Source: Acidimicrobiaceae bacterium
GTDB lineage: Bacteria; Actinomycetota; Acidimicrobiia; Acidimicrobiales; UBA8190
Reading direction: 5' to 3'
Assembly (NCBI GenBank): GCA_003151955.1
Contig: PLZB01000085.1
Location: 1-64,000, forward strand
Length of the DNA: 64,000 nucleotides
The notes beneath the pieces were generated by a model. That model ran no database searches and was not told the DNA's origin. It was given only the letters and a program-made list of their open reading frames with translations. Positions 36,264 to 44,607 of this stretch are shown in pieces. Within the stretch, counting starts at the first letter, position 1. The number at the start of each line of letters is the position of its first letter. The translations under genes and the position numbers were made by a program.

Positions 36264-38444
36264 GTGACGAGTCGGCGTCGGGTCCTGACCCCGGGGAGGT
36301 CGGTCCTGGCCGCGGTGGCGGTGGTCGTGGCCCTGGGAGTACCCACCGGGCCTCCGGCCGGGGCGGTCCGGGCCGCAGGAGTGCACGTCCCCCACGTGAC
36401 GGTGCCGGCCGGGCTCCCGTCCCATCTGGCCTTCGGGGTGGCGGCCGAGCCCCCGGACCTGACGGGGTGGATGCCGGCCAGCGGGGTCCCCTGGGACTAC
36501 GCCTACACCTACCTGGCCGCCGGGGTGAACACCGGGAACGGCTGGGAGACCTGGAACACGGCTGCCCAGTACCCCCTCTGGTACGCCCAGTCGGCCGCCG
36601 CCCACGGCGAGGTCCCGACCTTCCCCTACTACATGCTCCTCCAGAGCTCGGGGAGCTGCAACGGTTGCGCCGAGGCCCAACGGGACCTCTCCAACCTGAA
36701 CAACGCCGGCCTGATGGCCAGCTACTTCGCCGACTACACGATGCTCATGAAGCGGCTGGGCTCGGGGACCTGGGGGGGGATCACCGGGTTCGGGGGGACG
36801 GCGATCGTCCAGGTCGAGCCGGACCTCTCCGGCTACGCCACCCAGGCCGTCCTGGACAACGGGGCCGACTGCTACGGGTTCTGCACGGGCCAGGGTGACA
36901 ACCCGGCCCTCCTGGGGGCCTCGGTGGCCTCCTCGGGGGACCCGGATGTCGCTAGCTACCCCAACACCTACCAGGGCTTCAGCCAGGCCCTGGCCCACCT
37001 CCGGGACCTCTACGCCCCCAACGTCCTCCTCGGCTACCACGTGAGCTGCTGGGCCGCCCTCTTCGACGTCTGCTCCTCGACCGACCCCAGCCTGGACGTG
37101 ACCGGCCTGGCCCACACGGTGGCCTCCTTCGCCGACCAGGCCGGGGTGACCCAGGTCCCGGCCGGGACCCACCCCTACGACCTGGTCTTCACCGACGTGG
37201 CCGACCGGGACTCCACCGTCTCCGGGATCTGGTGGGACCAGCTGAACGTGACCCTCCCGAACTTCCACCGGTGGGAGAGCTTCGTGGCCGCCGTCACCGC
37301 CACCACCGGGAAGGGTGTCGTCCTCTGGCAGGTCCCCGAGGGGAACCAGTACTTCCGGACCGACGACGGGAGCGCCTGGCACCGCCAGGACAACCGGGCC
37401 CAGTACTTCTTCGAGCACCCCCGGGAGCTGGTGGCGGCCGGGATCGTCGGGGTCATGTTCGGCTCGGGGGGCAACGGCCAGTCCACCCAGAACACCGACG
37501 CCGCCGGCGACGGGATCACGAACCCCCCGGCCCAGTGCACCAGCCTCGGGGTCAGCTCGGGCCAGGTCTGCAACAGCCACGTCTCGACGGTCAGCGACGA
37601 CGACGGGGGCTACCTCCGGCTGGCCGGGGCCGCCTACTACGCCGACCCCGTCCCCCTCACCGGCGGTGGGGGAGGAGGGGGGAGCGGGGGCTACCTGGAG
37701 GTGGCCTCCGACGGGGGGATCTTCGCCTTCGGGGCGTCCTTCCACGGATCCATGGGGGGGACCCCCCTGAACGAGCCGGTGGTGGGTCTGGCCTCGTCGT
37801 TGCCCTCCGCAGGAGTGTCGGGCTACTGGGAGGTGGCCTCGGACGGGGGGATCTTCGCCTTCGGCGACGCCGGCTTCCACGGCTCGATGGGCGGGACCCG
37901 CCTGAACGAGCCGGTGGTGGGGATGGCCTCGGACCCGGCCACGGGGGGCTACTGGGAGGTGGCCGCCGACGGGGGGATCTTCGCCTTCGGGGCCCCCTTC
38001 GAGGGGTCGATGGGTGGGAGGCCCCTCAACGCGCCCATCGTGGCCATGGCGGCAACCGCCGACGGGGGCGGCTACTTCGAGGTGGCCTCGGACGGGGGGA
38101 TCTTCGCCTTCGGCGACGCCCGCTTCCAGGGATCCATGGGGGGGACTCCGCTGAACATGCCGGTGGTGGGGATGGCCGTCGATTGCCCCTCCGGAGGAGT
38201 GTGTGGTTATTGGGAGGTGGCCTCCGACGGAGGGATCTTCGCCTTCGGGGCCCCCTTCCACGGCTCGATGGGTGGGACCCCGCTGGACCGGCCGGTGGTG
38301 GGTTTGGCCGTCGACTCGGTCACCCTGGGTTACTGGGAGGTGGCCTCGGACGGGGGGATCTTCGCCTTCGGGGCCCCCTTCCACGGGTCGATGGGCGGGG
38401 TGCCGCTCGACCGGCCGGTGGTGGGGATGGCCGCCTCGGCCTGA
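36264..38444 (+). CDS. Secreted protein: TIM-barrel-like domain plus six C-terminal repeats
   Basis: A 726-aa exported protein. A basic n-region and hydrophobic segment (SVLAAVAVVVALGVPTGPPA) form the signal peptide. Residues ~45-465 are rich in Trp, Tyr and Asp with strand-like segments AIVQVEPDLSGYA and VLLGYHVSCWAALFD and a WDQL/HRWESF region, reminiscent of a glycoside-hydrolase barrel, but no family was assigned. A poly-Gly linker leads into six ~41-residue repeats with consensus GYWEVASDGGIFAFG and FHGSMGGTPLN. GTG 36264 follows a run of G that can serve as a ribosome binding site. The repeats probably form a propeller or cell-wall-binding module. Confidence 0.75.
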   Translation: MTSRRRVLTPGRSVLAAVAVVVALGVPTGPPAGAVRAAGVHVPHVTVPAGLPSHLAFGVAAEPPDLTGWMPASGVPWDYAYTYLAAGVNTGNGWETWNTAAQYPLWYAQSAAAHGEVPTFPYYMLLQSSGSCNGCAEAQRDLSNLNNAGLMASYFADYTMLMKRLGSGTWGGITGFGGTAIVQVEPDLSGYATQAVLDNGADCYGFCTGQGDNPALLGASVASSGDPDVASYPNTYQGFSQALAHLRDLYAPNVLLGYHVSCWAALFDVCSSTDPSLDVTGLAHTVASFADQAGVTQVPAGTHPYDLVFTDVADRDSTVSGIWWDQLNVTLPNFHRWESFVAAVTATTGKGVVLWQVPEGNQYFRTDDGSAWHRQDNRAQYFFEHPRELVAAGIVGVMFGSGGNGQSTQNTDAAGDGITNPPAQCTSLGVSSGQVCNSHVSTVSDDDGGYLRLAGAAYYADPVPLTGGGGGGGSGGYLEVASDGGIFAFGASFHGSMGGTPLNEPVVGLASSLPSAGVSGYWEVASDGGIFAFGDAGFHGSMGGTRLNEPVVGMASDPATGGYWEVAADGGIFAFGAPFEGSMGGRPLNAPIVAMAATADGGGYFEVASDGGIFAFGDARFQGSMGGTPLNMPVVGMAVDCPSGGVCGYWEVASDGGIFAFGAPFHGSMGGTPLDRPVVGLAVDSVTLGYWEVASDGGIFAFGAPFHGSMGGVPLDRPVVGMAASA
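37689..38441 (+). repeat. Six tandem coding repeats
   Basis: Repeat units start at 37689, 37821, 37947, 38070, 38205 and 38328 (about 114-135 bp each) within the secreted protein. The core encoding VASDGGIFAFG is nearly invariant at DNA level, implying recent duplication or gene conversion. The linker lengths vary between units. Confidence 0.9.
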
Positions 38445-38455
38445 GCCGGGCGGGA

Positions 38456-39856
38456 TCAGCCGGCGGATCCGGCCCACGTGGCGTTGGACGGGGCGAGGGC
38501 CAGGCAGAGCTGCGGGGTCGGACAGACGGGGACGAAGTCGAAGGCATTTGCCTCCACCTCGGTCCAGCCCGAGACCCCGAAGCCGGGACCGAGACTGTCG
38601 AACAGGTGGCCGCCGGTGTCGACGGTGCAACGATTGGCCGAGGCGCAGCTGATGTAGTTCTCGAACTGCAGGGGGGCCCCGGCTGCCACGACCTCCGACG
38701 TCCAGAGCCCCTGGGTGGCCGAGGTGGCGGTGAGGACGGTACCGCCGGCGTCGACGGCGGCGCAGAAGGAGACCGACGGGCAGGAGACGCCAAGGATCTG
38801 GTCGTAGTAGTCCACAAGGTTGGAGACAGGAGATTCGGTCCGGGGGTCGGTGACGGCCACGTCCACGGTCCAGGCCGCGGCGGTCCCTGTCGGGTCGGTC
38901 GAGACGAGGACCTCGCCCTTGGACGCCCCGATGACGCAGAAGTGGGAGTTGGCGCAGCTGGCCGAGAAGACCCCGCTGTCACCCGTGAAGTCGCGACCGC
39001 CGAGGGGAAGGGTGACGGCAGTCCAGCTTCCTGCTACCGCCGGTGTGCGACTGGTGACGACCTCGCCATTTCGGTCGAGCGCCAGGCAGAGATCGACGGA
39101 GGGGCAGCTGAGTCCGAAATAGCCGCCGCCGTCGTTCGTGTCGACCGGTATCCAGGGCCCCGTCGCTGGGCTGGTGCTCGCCATGATCTCGGCGTTGGCG
39201 GCGATGCAGAGGGACCGGCTGGCGCAGGTCGCCGTGTCGGCGCGGGCGGGGAGAGGGGTCGCTTCCCAAGGCCCAGACCCGGTGGGGTCAGCGGTGGTCC
39301 AGACCTCCACTCCGGTCGGGGACGTTGTCGAGATCTGGGTGAATCCCACGACGAGGCAGAAGCCGTCCGAGGTGCAGCTCCAGGGCTGCAGCTGCGGACC
39401 GGCCTGGAGGACCCGCCCCCCCAGGTTGCCGACGGTCTTCCATGTCGGCGGTGGAGGTGGCGGGGGGTTGGTCGTGGTGGTGACGGGCGACAGGGTGGTG
39501 GTGACGGGGAAGGTGGTCGGAACCGAGACCGTCGGCGCCGAGGTGGTTGGTGCCGGGATCGTGGTGGTCGGCACCGGCACTGTGACCGGGGGCGCAACTG
39601 TCGAGGTCGAGGTGGTGGTCGGGTCGGTGACCGGGTCGGTCACCGAGGTGGCCCGGTGGGCGGCCGGGACGGCCAGGAGGGGGACGGCCACGGCCAGGGC
39701 CACCCCGACGGCGACCAGGGGGGTGGCCACCCTTCGGATGGTCCGGTTCCGCCGCCGGGCCCGGACCCGGCGCTCGATGCCGGGGTTCCCGTCTCCTGGT
39801 TCGTAAGCGTCGGCCTCGGCCCGGAGGAGGTCGGGGAGCTGGTCGTCGAGGGTCAT
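38456..39856 (-). CDS. Membrane-anchored repeat protein coupled to an ECF sigma factor
   Basis: A 466-aa protein: cytoplasmic N-terminus (~50 residues, starting MTLDDQLPDLLRAEADAY), one transmembrane helix (VATPLVAVGVALAVAVPLL), a Thr/Pro/Val-rich stalk (~residues 75-140), and an extracellular domain with repeated SC-x5-C units (SCPSVDLCLALD, SCPSVSFCAAVD, SCASANRC), probably a disulfide-pinned beta-propeller. Its ATG overlaps the sigma factor stop (ATGA), so it occupies the anti-sigma position. No zinc-binding anti-sigma motif is visible in the short cytoplasmic segment; an anti-sigma or signal-sensing role is inferred from location. Confidence 0.75.
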   Translation of the reverse strand: MTLDDQLPDLLRAEADAYEPGDGNPGIERRVRARRRNRTIRRVATPLVAVGVALAVAVPLLAVPAAHRATSVTDPVTDPTTTSTSTVAPPVTVPVPTTTIPAPTTSAPTVSVPTTFPVTTTLSPVTTTTNPPPPPPPTWKTVGNLGGRVLQAGPQLQPWSCTSDGFCLVVGFTQISTTSPTGVEVWTTADPTGSGPWEATPLPARADTATCASRSLCIAANAEIMASTSPATGPWIPVDTNDGGGYFGLSCPSVDLCLALDRNGEVVTSRTPAVAGSWTAVTLPLGGRDFTGDSGVFSASCANSHFCVIGASKGEVLVSTDPTGTAAAWTVDVAVTDPRTESPVSNLVDYYDQILGVSCPSVSFCAAVDAGGTVLTATSATQGLWTSEVVAAGAPLQFENYISCASANRCTVDTGGHLFDSLGPGFGVSGWTEVEANAFDFVPVCPTPQLCLALAPSNATWAGSAG

Positions 39857-40389
39857 CGGAGGGCCTCCAATTCGCGGGAGAGGGTGGCGAGAGCCCGGTG
39901 GAGATGGGACTTGACGGCCCCGGGGGAGATCCCCATGACCTCGGCCATCTCCGCCTCGTGGAGGCCCTCGTAGAAGCGGAGGACGACGGCCTCCCGCTGG
40001 CGGTGGGGGAGTTGACGGAGGGCCTGGCGGAGGGGGACCTCGGCGGCGATCCGGCCGATGTCCTCCTCGGGGCCGGCCACGTCGGGGGGTGGGGGGGAGG
40101 GGTGCCGGCGGGCCACCACGGCCCGGCGGATCCGGGAACGGCAGAGGTTGGTGACGGTGGTCCGAAGGTAGGCCTCGGGGGCGTCGAGCGATTCCCAGCG
40201 CTCCGAGAGCCGGGCGAAGGCCTCCTGGGCCATCTCCTCCCCGGCCGGGAAGTCCCCGAGGAGGAGGCCGGCGAGCCGGGCCGTCTCCCGGTAGTGGAGC
40301 CGGTAGAGCTCGTCGAGGCCGGGCCGGGACGCCGTCGGGGCCACCACGGCGTCGCCCTCGCCGCGCTCCCCCGTCCAGGCCACCGTCAT
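39853..40389 (-). CDS. ECF-type RNA polymerase sigma factor (SigE/SACE-like)
   Basis: A 178-aa group 4 sigma factor. Region 2 is seen in DELYRLHYRETARLAGLLLG and ESLDAPEAYLRTTVTNLCRS, and region 4 in LRQLPHRQREAVVLRFYEGL followed by the helix-turn-helix EMAEVMGISPGAVKSHLHRA. It directs polymerase to a stress regulon, probably including its own operon. ATG 40389 is chosen; ATG 40398 (GGGAGG immediately upstream) is possible. Co-transcribed with the coupled membrane protein. Confidence 0.92.
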   Translation of the reverse strand: MTVAWTGERGEGDAVVAPTASRPGLDELYRLHYRETARLAGLLLGDFPAGEEMAQEAFARLSERWESLDAPEAYLRTTVTNLCRSRIRRAVVARRHPSPPPPDVAGPEEDIGRIAAEVPLRQALRQLPHRQREAVVLRFYEGLHEAEMAEVMGISPGAVKSHLHRALATLSRELEALR

Positions 40390-40458
40390 CGCCCCCATAC
40401 CCTCCCAGACGCCCGCCGCCGGATTCGGTTTACCGGGGCGTCCGGCCGGGCCGGAACG

Positions 40459-40464
40459 TAGCCT
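40459..40464 (+). promoter_or_regulatory. Leaderless -10 element of the DinB/MDMPI gene
   Basis: TAGCCT six bases before ATG 40471. Confidence 0.5.
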
Positions 40465-40470
40465 GGCCCC

Positions 40471-41277
40471 ATGACCTCCGCATCCACCGCCCTCGACGGG
40501 ATCCTCGACGAGCTCGAGCAGGAGCACGCCGAGCTGGACCGCCTCGTGGCCGGTCTCGACGAGGCCGGTTGGGACCTCCCCACCCCGGCCGAGGGCTGGC
40601 AGGTCCGGGACCAGATCAGCCACCTCGCCTTCTTCGACGACACCGCCACCATGGCCCTCACCGACCCCCCCGGCTTCGCCGCCGCCGCCGAGGCGGCCCT
40701 GGCCCGGGCCGGGGACCCCATGCAGGAGCACCTCGACCGGGGCCGGGACATGCCCGGGAAGGACGTCCTCTCCTGGTGGCGGGGGGCCCGGAAGGTGATG
40801 GTGGGGGCGGCCCGCTCGGCCGACCCCGCCGCCCGGGTCCCCTGGTTCGGGCCCCCCATGAGCCTCATGTCCTTCGTCACGGCCCGGCTCATGGAGACCT
40901 GGGCCCACGGCCTCGACGTGGCCGACACCTTCGGGGTCGCTCCGGTCCCCTCGGCCCGGCTCCGCCACGTCGCCTACCTCGGGGTCCGGGCCCGGGACTA
41001 CTCCTACCTGGTCCGGGGCCTCGAGGTCCCGGCCGGGACCGTCCTGGTCGAGCTCACCGCCCCCGACGGGGACCGCTGGAGCTGGGGGGAGGACGGTGGC
41101 GAGCCCGCCGACTCGGTCCGGGGCCCCGCCCTCGACTTCTGCCTGGTCGTGACCCAGCGCCGGCACCTGGCCGACACCGCCCTCGTCGTCGAGGGACCCC
41201 TGGCCACCGAGTGGATGGGGATCGCCCAGGCCTTCGCCGGGGGTCCCGGTCCGGGCCGTCCTCCCCGCCCGGCCTGA
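40471..41277 (+). CDS. DinB-like / mycothiol-dependent maleylpyruvate isomerase-type protein (TIGR03084-like)
   Basis: A 268-aa protein with the MDMPI N-terminal four-helix bundle: LDEAGWDLPTPAEGWQVRDQ, then ISHLAFFD, where His is a metal ligand, and RLMETWAHGLDVADTFG, which supplies another His pair. A C-terminal alpha/beta domain follows. Family members are thiol-dependent (mycothiol) transferases or isomerases, fitting an actinobacterium. The exact substrate is unknown. Confidence 0.85.
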   Translation: MTSASTALDGILDELEQEHAELDRLVAGLDEAGWDLPTPAEGWQVRDQISHLAFFDDTATMALTDPPGFAAAAEAALARAGDPMQEHLDRGRDMPGKDVLSWWRGARKVMVGAARSADPAARVPWFGPPMSLMSFVTARLMETWAHGLDVADTFGVAPVPSARLRHVAYLGVRARDYSYLVRGLEVPAGTVLVELTAPDGDRWSWGEDGGEPADSVRGPALDFCLVVTQRRHLADTALVVEGPLATEWMGIAQAFAGGPGPGRPPRPA

Positions 41278-41290
41278 CCGGCCGGGTCAG
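41274..41290. terminator. Shared hairpin between convergent genes
   Basis: CTGACC-GGCCG-GGTCAG forms a stem that contains both stop codons of the convergent MDMPI-type and lgt-like genes, a compact bidirectional terminator candidate. Confidence 0.4.
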
Positions 41291-42198
41291 GGCCCGGCGT
41301 CGCCCCCGGTCGGGTCCCCCTCGTCCTCGGCGTCGCCCGAGGCCGACACCGGGACCGGGACCGGGACCGGATCGGGCTCGATCTCGACCCCCCCGTCGGC
41401 TGCCACCGCCGGGAGGCCGGCCCCCCGCCGCTGTCGGCGCATCAGGAAGACCATGGTCAGGACCCCGGCCGCGAAGAGGGCCAGGCCGGCCCCCTGGACC
41501 AGGTCGGAGCCGACCCGGCTGGAGTCGGTCAGCCAGAGATGCTGCTCGGCCAGCCGCTCCAGGCCCCAGAGGGCCATGGTGGCCGAGATGATGAACCCGG
41601 TGGGCCGCTTGGGGAAGCGCCGCTCCAGGTAGATGAGGACGCCGAAGATCAGGAAGGACTCGACGGCCTGGAAGATGGGGACGGGGAGCTCCTTCGGGGT
41701 GTAGCCCCCGGCCCCGTTGGCGTACTCCATCCCGAACCACTGGCTGGTGGGGTGGCCCCCCCCGTTGATCATCAGCTGGGGGCCGAGGAGCCGGCCGATG
41801 CCCCAGGAGGCCATGAGGACCGGGGCCACCAGGTCGAGGAGCTTCATGGCGGTGAGCTCACGACAGGCCCGCCGGGTCGTGATGATCCCCACCGGGACGG
41901 CCCCGAGGAGACCACCGAAGGACGAGAGTCCCCCGTTCCAGATCTGGAGGATCTGCCCCGGGTCGTGGGCGTAGAGGGACCAGTTGGCGGCCACGTGGAC
42001 GGCCCGGGCGCCGACGATGGCCGAGACGATGACCCAGAGGAAGACCCCGGTGAGCCACTCCCAGGGGTAGCCGGCGTAGCGGAGCCGCCGCTCGAGGTAG
42101 CGGTAGCCGAACCAGAAGGTGACGGCCAGGCCAATCCCGTAGGTGTGGATGACGAGGGGGGTCCAGAAGAAGTGGAAGGCGACGGGGATCGGTCTCAC
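41287..42198 (-). CDS. lgt: Prolipoprotein diacylglyceryl transferase, divergent Lgt
   Basis: Expected to attach diacylglycerol to the lipobox cysteine of lipoproteins. The 303-aa protein has about seven membrane helices and matches Lgt in the N-terminal IHTYGIGLAVTFWFGYRY, GARAVHVAANW (with the conserved His) and IWNGGLSSFGGLLG segments. The normally invariant GRxGNFxNxE signature instead reads GRLLGPQLMINGGGHPTSQW, with an apparent insertion and loss of the usual Asn, and the C-terminal tail is acidic. GTG 42198 gives the usual N-terminus. It may be a functional variant or a paralogue with changed activity. Confidence 0.85.
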   Translation of the reverse strand: MRPIPVAFHFFWTPLVIHTYGIGLAVTFWFGYRYLERRLRYAGYPWEWLTGVFLWVIVSAIVGARAVHVAANWSLYAHDPGQILQIWNGGLSSFGGLLGAVPVGIITTRRACRELTAMKLLDLVAPVLMASWGIGRLLGPQLMINGGGHPTSQWFGMEYANGAGGYTPKELPVPIFQAVESFLIFGVLIYLERRFPKRPTGFIISATMALWGLERLAEQHLWLTDSSRVGSDLVQGAGLALFAAGVLTMVFLMRRQRRGAGLPAVAADGGVEIEPDPVPVPVPVSASGDAEDEGDPTGGDAGP

Positions 42199-42344
42199 GG
42201 AGGTCCTCGGCTCGGGGTGGGGCAGGTCGGGGCGACCGGGGGACCAGCGTACCGCCCGGTCGGGCCGGCCCCGGCTCGCCCCCGGCAGGGCAGGCGGCGT
42301 AGCGTCGGCGGGGGTGCGCTCGGGGCGCACCGGGGAGGGGTCCG

Positions 42345-43160
42345 ATGGGAACGCTCGAAGGGAAGGTGGCCGTCGTCACCGGTGCCGCCTCGGGGATCGG
42401 CCTGGCCACGGCCCGCCGGCTCCACAGTGAGGGGGCCACCATCGTGGCCGTCGACATCGCCGAGGCCGGCACCCTGAAGGTGGCCGACGAGCTCGAGGGG
42501 ATCCCCGTCCCCGCCGACGTGAGCAGTCCCGCCGCCTGGGAGCTCATCGCCAGGACGGCCCGGGGACTGGGCGGGGTCGACATCGTCCACCTGAACGCCG
42601 GGGTCACGACGGGCCGGGAGGACATCGCCGACCTCGGCGACGACGAGTACCGCCGGATCATGGCCGTCAACATCGACGGGGTCGTCTTCGGGGCCCGGGC
42701 CATGGTCCCCGAGCTGATCCTCCGGGGCGGGGGGGCCATGGTGGCCACCTCCTCCCTCGCCGGCCTCATCGCCTTCCCCGGCGACCCCATCTACACCTTG
42801 ACCAAGCATGCCGTGGTCGGCCTCGTCCGCTCCCTCGCCCCCCGGCTGAAGGAGCAGCACATCACCGTCAACGCCGTCTGCCCCAGCCTGGTCGACACCC
42901 CCCTCATCAACGGGGAGATCCGGGACCTCATCATCGACTCCGGCTTCCCCCTCATCGGCCCCGAGGCCGTGGCCGAGGCCGTCTACCACTGCGTCATCGG
43001 CGAGGAGACCGGGAAGGCCATCGTGGTCCAGGCCGGCCTCGAGCCCACCGCCTACCGCTTCGCCCGCCCCCCCGGGCCCCGCCAGGAGGGCTCCGAGGGG
43101 AAGATCCCCCCCGGCTGGCTCGGCGACCGGGGCGAGCCCTCCCCGGCCACCCCGGCCTGA
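42345..43160 (+). CDS. Short-chain dehydrogenase/reductase
   Basis: A classical SDR of 271 aa with NAD(P) motif TGAASGIGLATA, NAG motif (LNAGVTTG), catalytic Ser in ATSSLAGL and YxxxK in YTLTKHAVVG. A longer Pro/Gly-rich tail follows residue 235. A GGGGAGGGG ribosome binding site precedes ATG 42345, so this gene has a leader, unlike many neighbours. Substrate unknown. Confidence 0.9.
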   Translation: MGTLEGKVAVVTGAASGIGLATARRLHSEGATIVAVDIAEAGTLKVADELEGIPVPADVSSPAAWELIARTARGLGGVDIVHLNAGVTTGREDIADLGDDEYRRIMAVNIDGVVFGARAMVPELILRGGGAMVATSSLAGLIAFPGDPIYTLTKHAVVGLVRSLAPRLKEQHITVNAVCPSLVDTPLINGEIRDLIIDSGFPLIGPEAVAEAVYHCVIGEETGKAIVVQAGLEPTAYRFARPPGPRQEGSEGKIPPGWLGDRGEPSPATPA

Positions 43161-43169
43161 ACGCGGCGG

Positions 43170-43175
43170 TAGCGT
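43170..43175 (+). promoter_or_regulatory. Leaderless -10 element
   Basis: TAGCGT six bases before ATG 43182. Confidence 0.5.
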
Positions 43176-43181
43176 CGGGCC

Positions 43182-43895
43182 ATGCACCCCATCGACCGGC
43201 TCCGGGCGGTGGCCCGGGCCGGATGGGCCCCTCCCGACGTCCTCGCCACCGAGGCGGCCTGGGCCCTGGCCGACCTGGCCCTCCACGAGCCCCAGGCCCT
43301 CCTCCCCTCCTGCCGCCGCCTCCTCGAGCGCCATCCCGGCTGCGGCCCCCTCTGGTGGGTCTCGGCCCGGGTCCTCTCCGCCGGGGACCCCACCGATGAG
43401 GCCTTGCGCTGCGGTGACGAGCTCGACGACGACCGGACCGCCGAGCTCCTCCTCGAGGCCGTCCCGGCCGGGGCCAGGCTGGTCCGACGGGGTGGTGTCG
43501 GCGACGTGGCCGGGGCCGAGATCGTCGTCGTCGAGGCCGAGGCCCTCGGGCCCGGGGGGATGGTCGTCGACAGCGACGTCCGGGGACTCCTCCAGGCGGC
43601 CCGGGACCTCGAGGTCCCCGTCTGGGTCCAGACCGGGGTGGGCCGGATCCTGCCCACCCGGATCTGGGAGGCCCTGGCCCGCCGGCTGGGGGACTCGACC
43701 CGCCCCGACCAGGGTCACGGGGTCACCGTCCGCCACTGGGGCCGGGCCTCCTCCGACCGGATCGTCCGGGCCGGGGTCCCCGAGACCCTCGAGGGGGTGG
43801 CCCGGGTGGCCGGGCCCCGGGGGGTCCTCCCCCTGGCCGCCGCACTCACCACCGCCGACTGTCCCGAACCGGGCGAGCTCCTCGCCCCCTGGTAG
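43182..43895 (+). CDS. Hypothetical protein with IF-2B-like C-terminal fold
   Basis: A 237-aa protein of unknown role. The C-terminal half (AEIVVVEAEALGPGGMVVDS, then LLQAARDLEVPVWVQTGVGR) resembles the nucleotide/sugar-binding fold of the eIF2B-alpha/methylthioribose-1-phosphate isomerase superfamily, though catalytic residues are not evident. The N-terminal half is helical. Monocistronic, followed by a dienelactone hydrolase with its own -10 element. Confidence 0.7.
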   Translation: MHPIDRLRAVARAGWAPPDVLATEAAWALADLALHEPQALLPSCRRLLERHPGCGPLWWVSARVLSAGDPTDEALRCGDELDDDRTAELLLEAVPAGARLVRRGGVGDVAGAEIVVVEAEALGPGGMVVDSDVRGLLQAARDLEVPVWVQTGVGRILPTRIWEALARRLGDSTRPDQGHGVTVRHWGRASSDRIVRAGVPETLEGVARVAGPRGVLPLAAALTTADCPEPGELLAPW

Positions 43896-43914
43896 CCGGC
43901 CGGGATCAGCGGGT

Positions 43915-43920
43915 AGCCTC
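43915..43920 (+). promoter_or_regulatory. Leaderless -10 element of the dienelactone hydrolase
   Basis: TAGCCT six bases before ATG 43927. Confidence 0.5.
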
Positions 43921-43926
43921 CGCCCC

Positions 43927-44607
43927 ATGGGCGAGATGATCGAATTCCCGAGCAACGGCACCGACGGCCAGGGCTATCTGGCCGTCCCCGACTCCGGCTC
44001 CGGCCCCGGGGTGGTGGTCATCCAGGAGTGGTGGGGCCTCGTCCCCCACATCACCGACGTCTGTGACCGCCTGGCCGGGGCCGGCTTCGTGGCCCTCGCC
44101 CCCGACCTCTACCGGGGGAAGTCGACCACCGAGCCCGACGAGGCGGCCAAGGAGATGATGGCCATGGCCCTGGACCGGGCCGGCCGGGACATGTCCGGGG
44201 CCGTCGACGAGCTCCTCCGCCGCTCGGCCGGCGAGAAGGTCGGGGTCATCGGCTTCTGCATGGGCGGCGGACTGGCCCTGGTCCTGGCCTGCCAGCGACC
44301 CGACGCCGTGGCCGCCTGCGTCCCCTTCTACGGGATCATCCCCTGGCCCGAGGCCCAGCCCGACTATGCCGCCCTCACCGCCGCCGTCCAGGGCCACTTC
44401 GCCGAGAACGACGGCTTCTTCACCCCCGAGCTGGCCCGGGAGCTCGAGGCCAAGCTCCGGGGCCTCGGGAAGGAGGCCGACTTCACCGTCCACCCCGGAG
44501 TCGACCACGCCTTCTTCAACGACACCCGCCCCGAGGTCTACGACGCCGAGGCCTCGGCCACGGCCTGGGACGCCACCCTCGGCTTCCTCTCCGCCCGCCT
44601 CGGGTGA
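43927..44607 (+). CDS. Dienelactone hydrolase family protein
   Basis: Alpha/beta hydrolase of 226 aa with the DLH nucleophile cysteine in GVIGFCMGGGLAL, the early QEWWGLVPHI oxyanion segment, an aspartate after GHFAENDGFF and the catalytic histidine in VHPGVDHAFFN. DLH enzymes open dienelactone rings in chloroaromatic degradation or act on related esters; no other aromatic pathway gene is nearby, so the substrate is open. The next gene overlaps by GTGA. Confidence 0.9.
   Translation: MGEMIEFPSNGTDGQGYLAVPDSGSGPGVVVIQEWWGLVPHITDVCDRLAGAGFVALAPDLYRGKSTTEPDEAAKEMMAMALDRAGRDMSGAVDELLRRSAGEKVGVIGFCMGGGLALVLACQRPDAVAACVPFYGIIPWPEAQPDYAALTAAVQGHFAENDGFFTPELARELEAKLRGLGKEADFTVHPGVDHAFFNDTRPEVYDAEASATAWDATLGFLSARLG

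Noticed and set aside
36015-38630. Antisense repeat-containing frame with GHLPV-like repeats
   Set aside because: The repeats are the mirror of the six sense-strand repeats; no independent coding signal.
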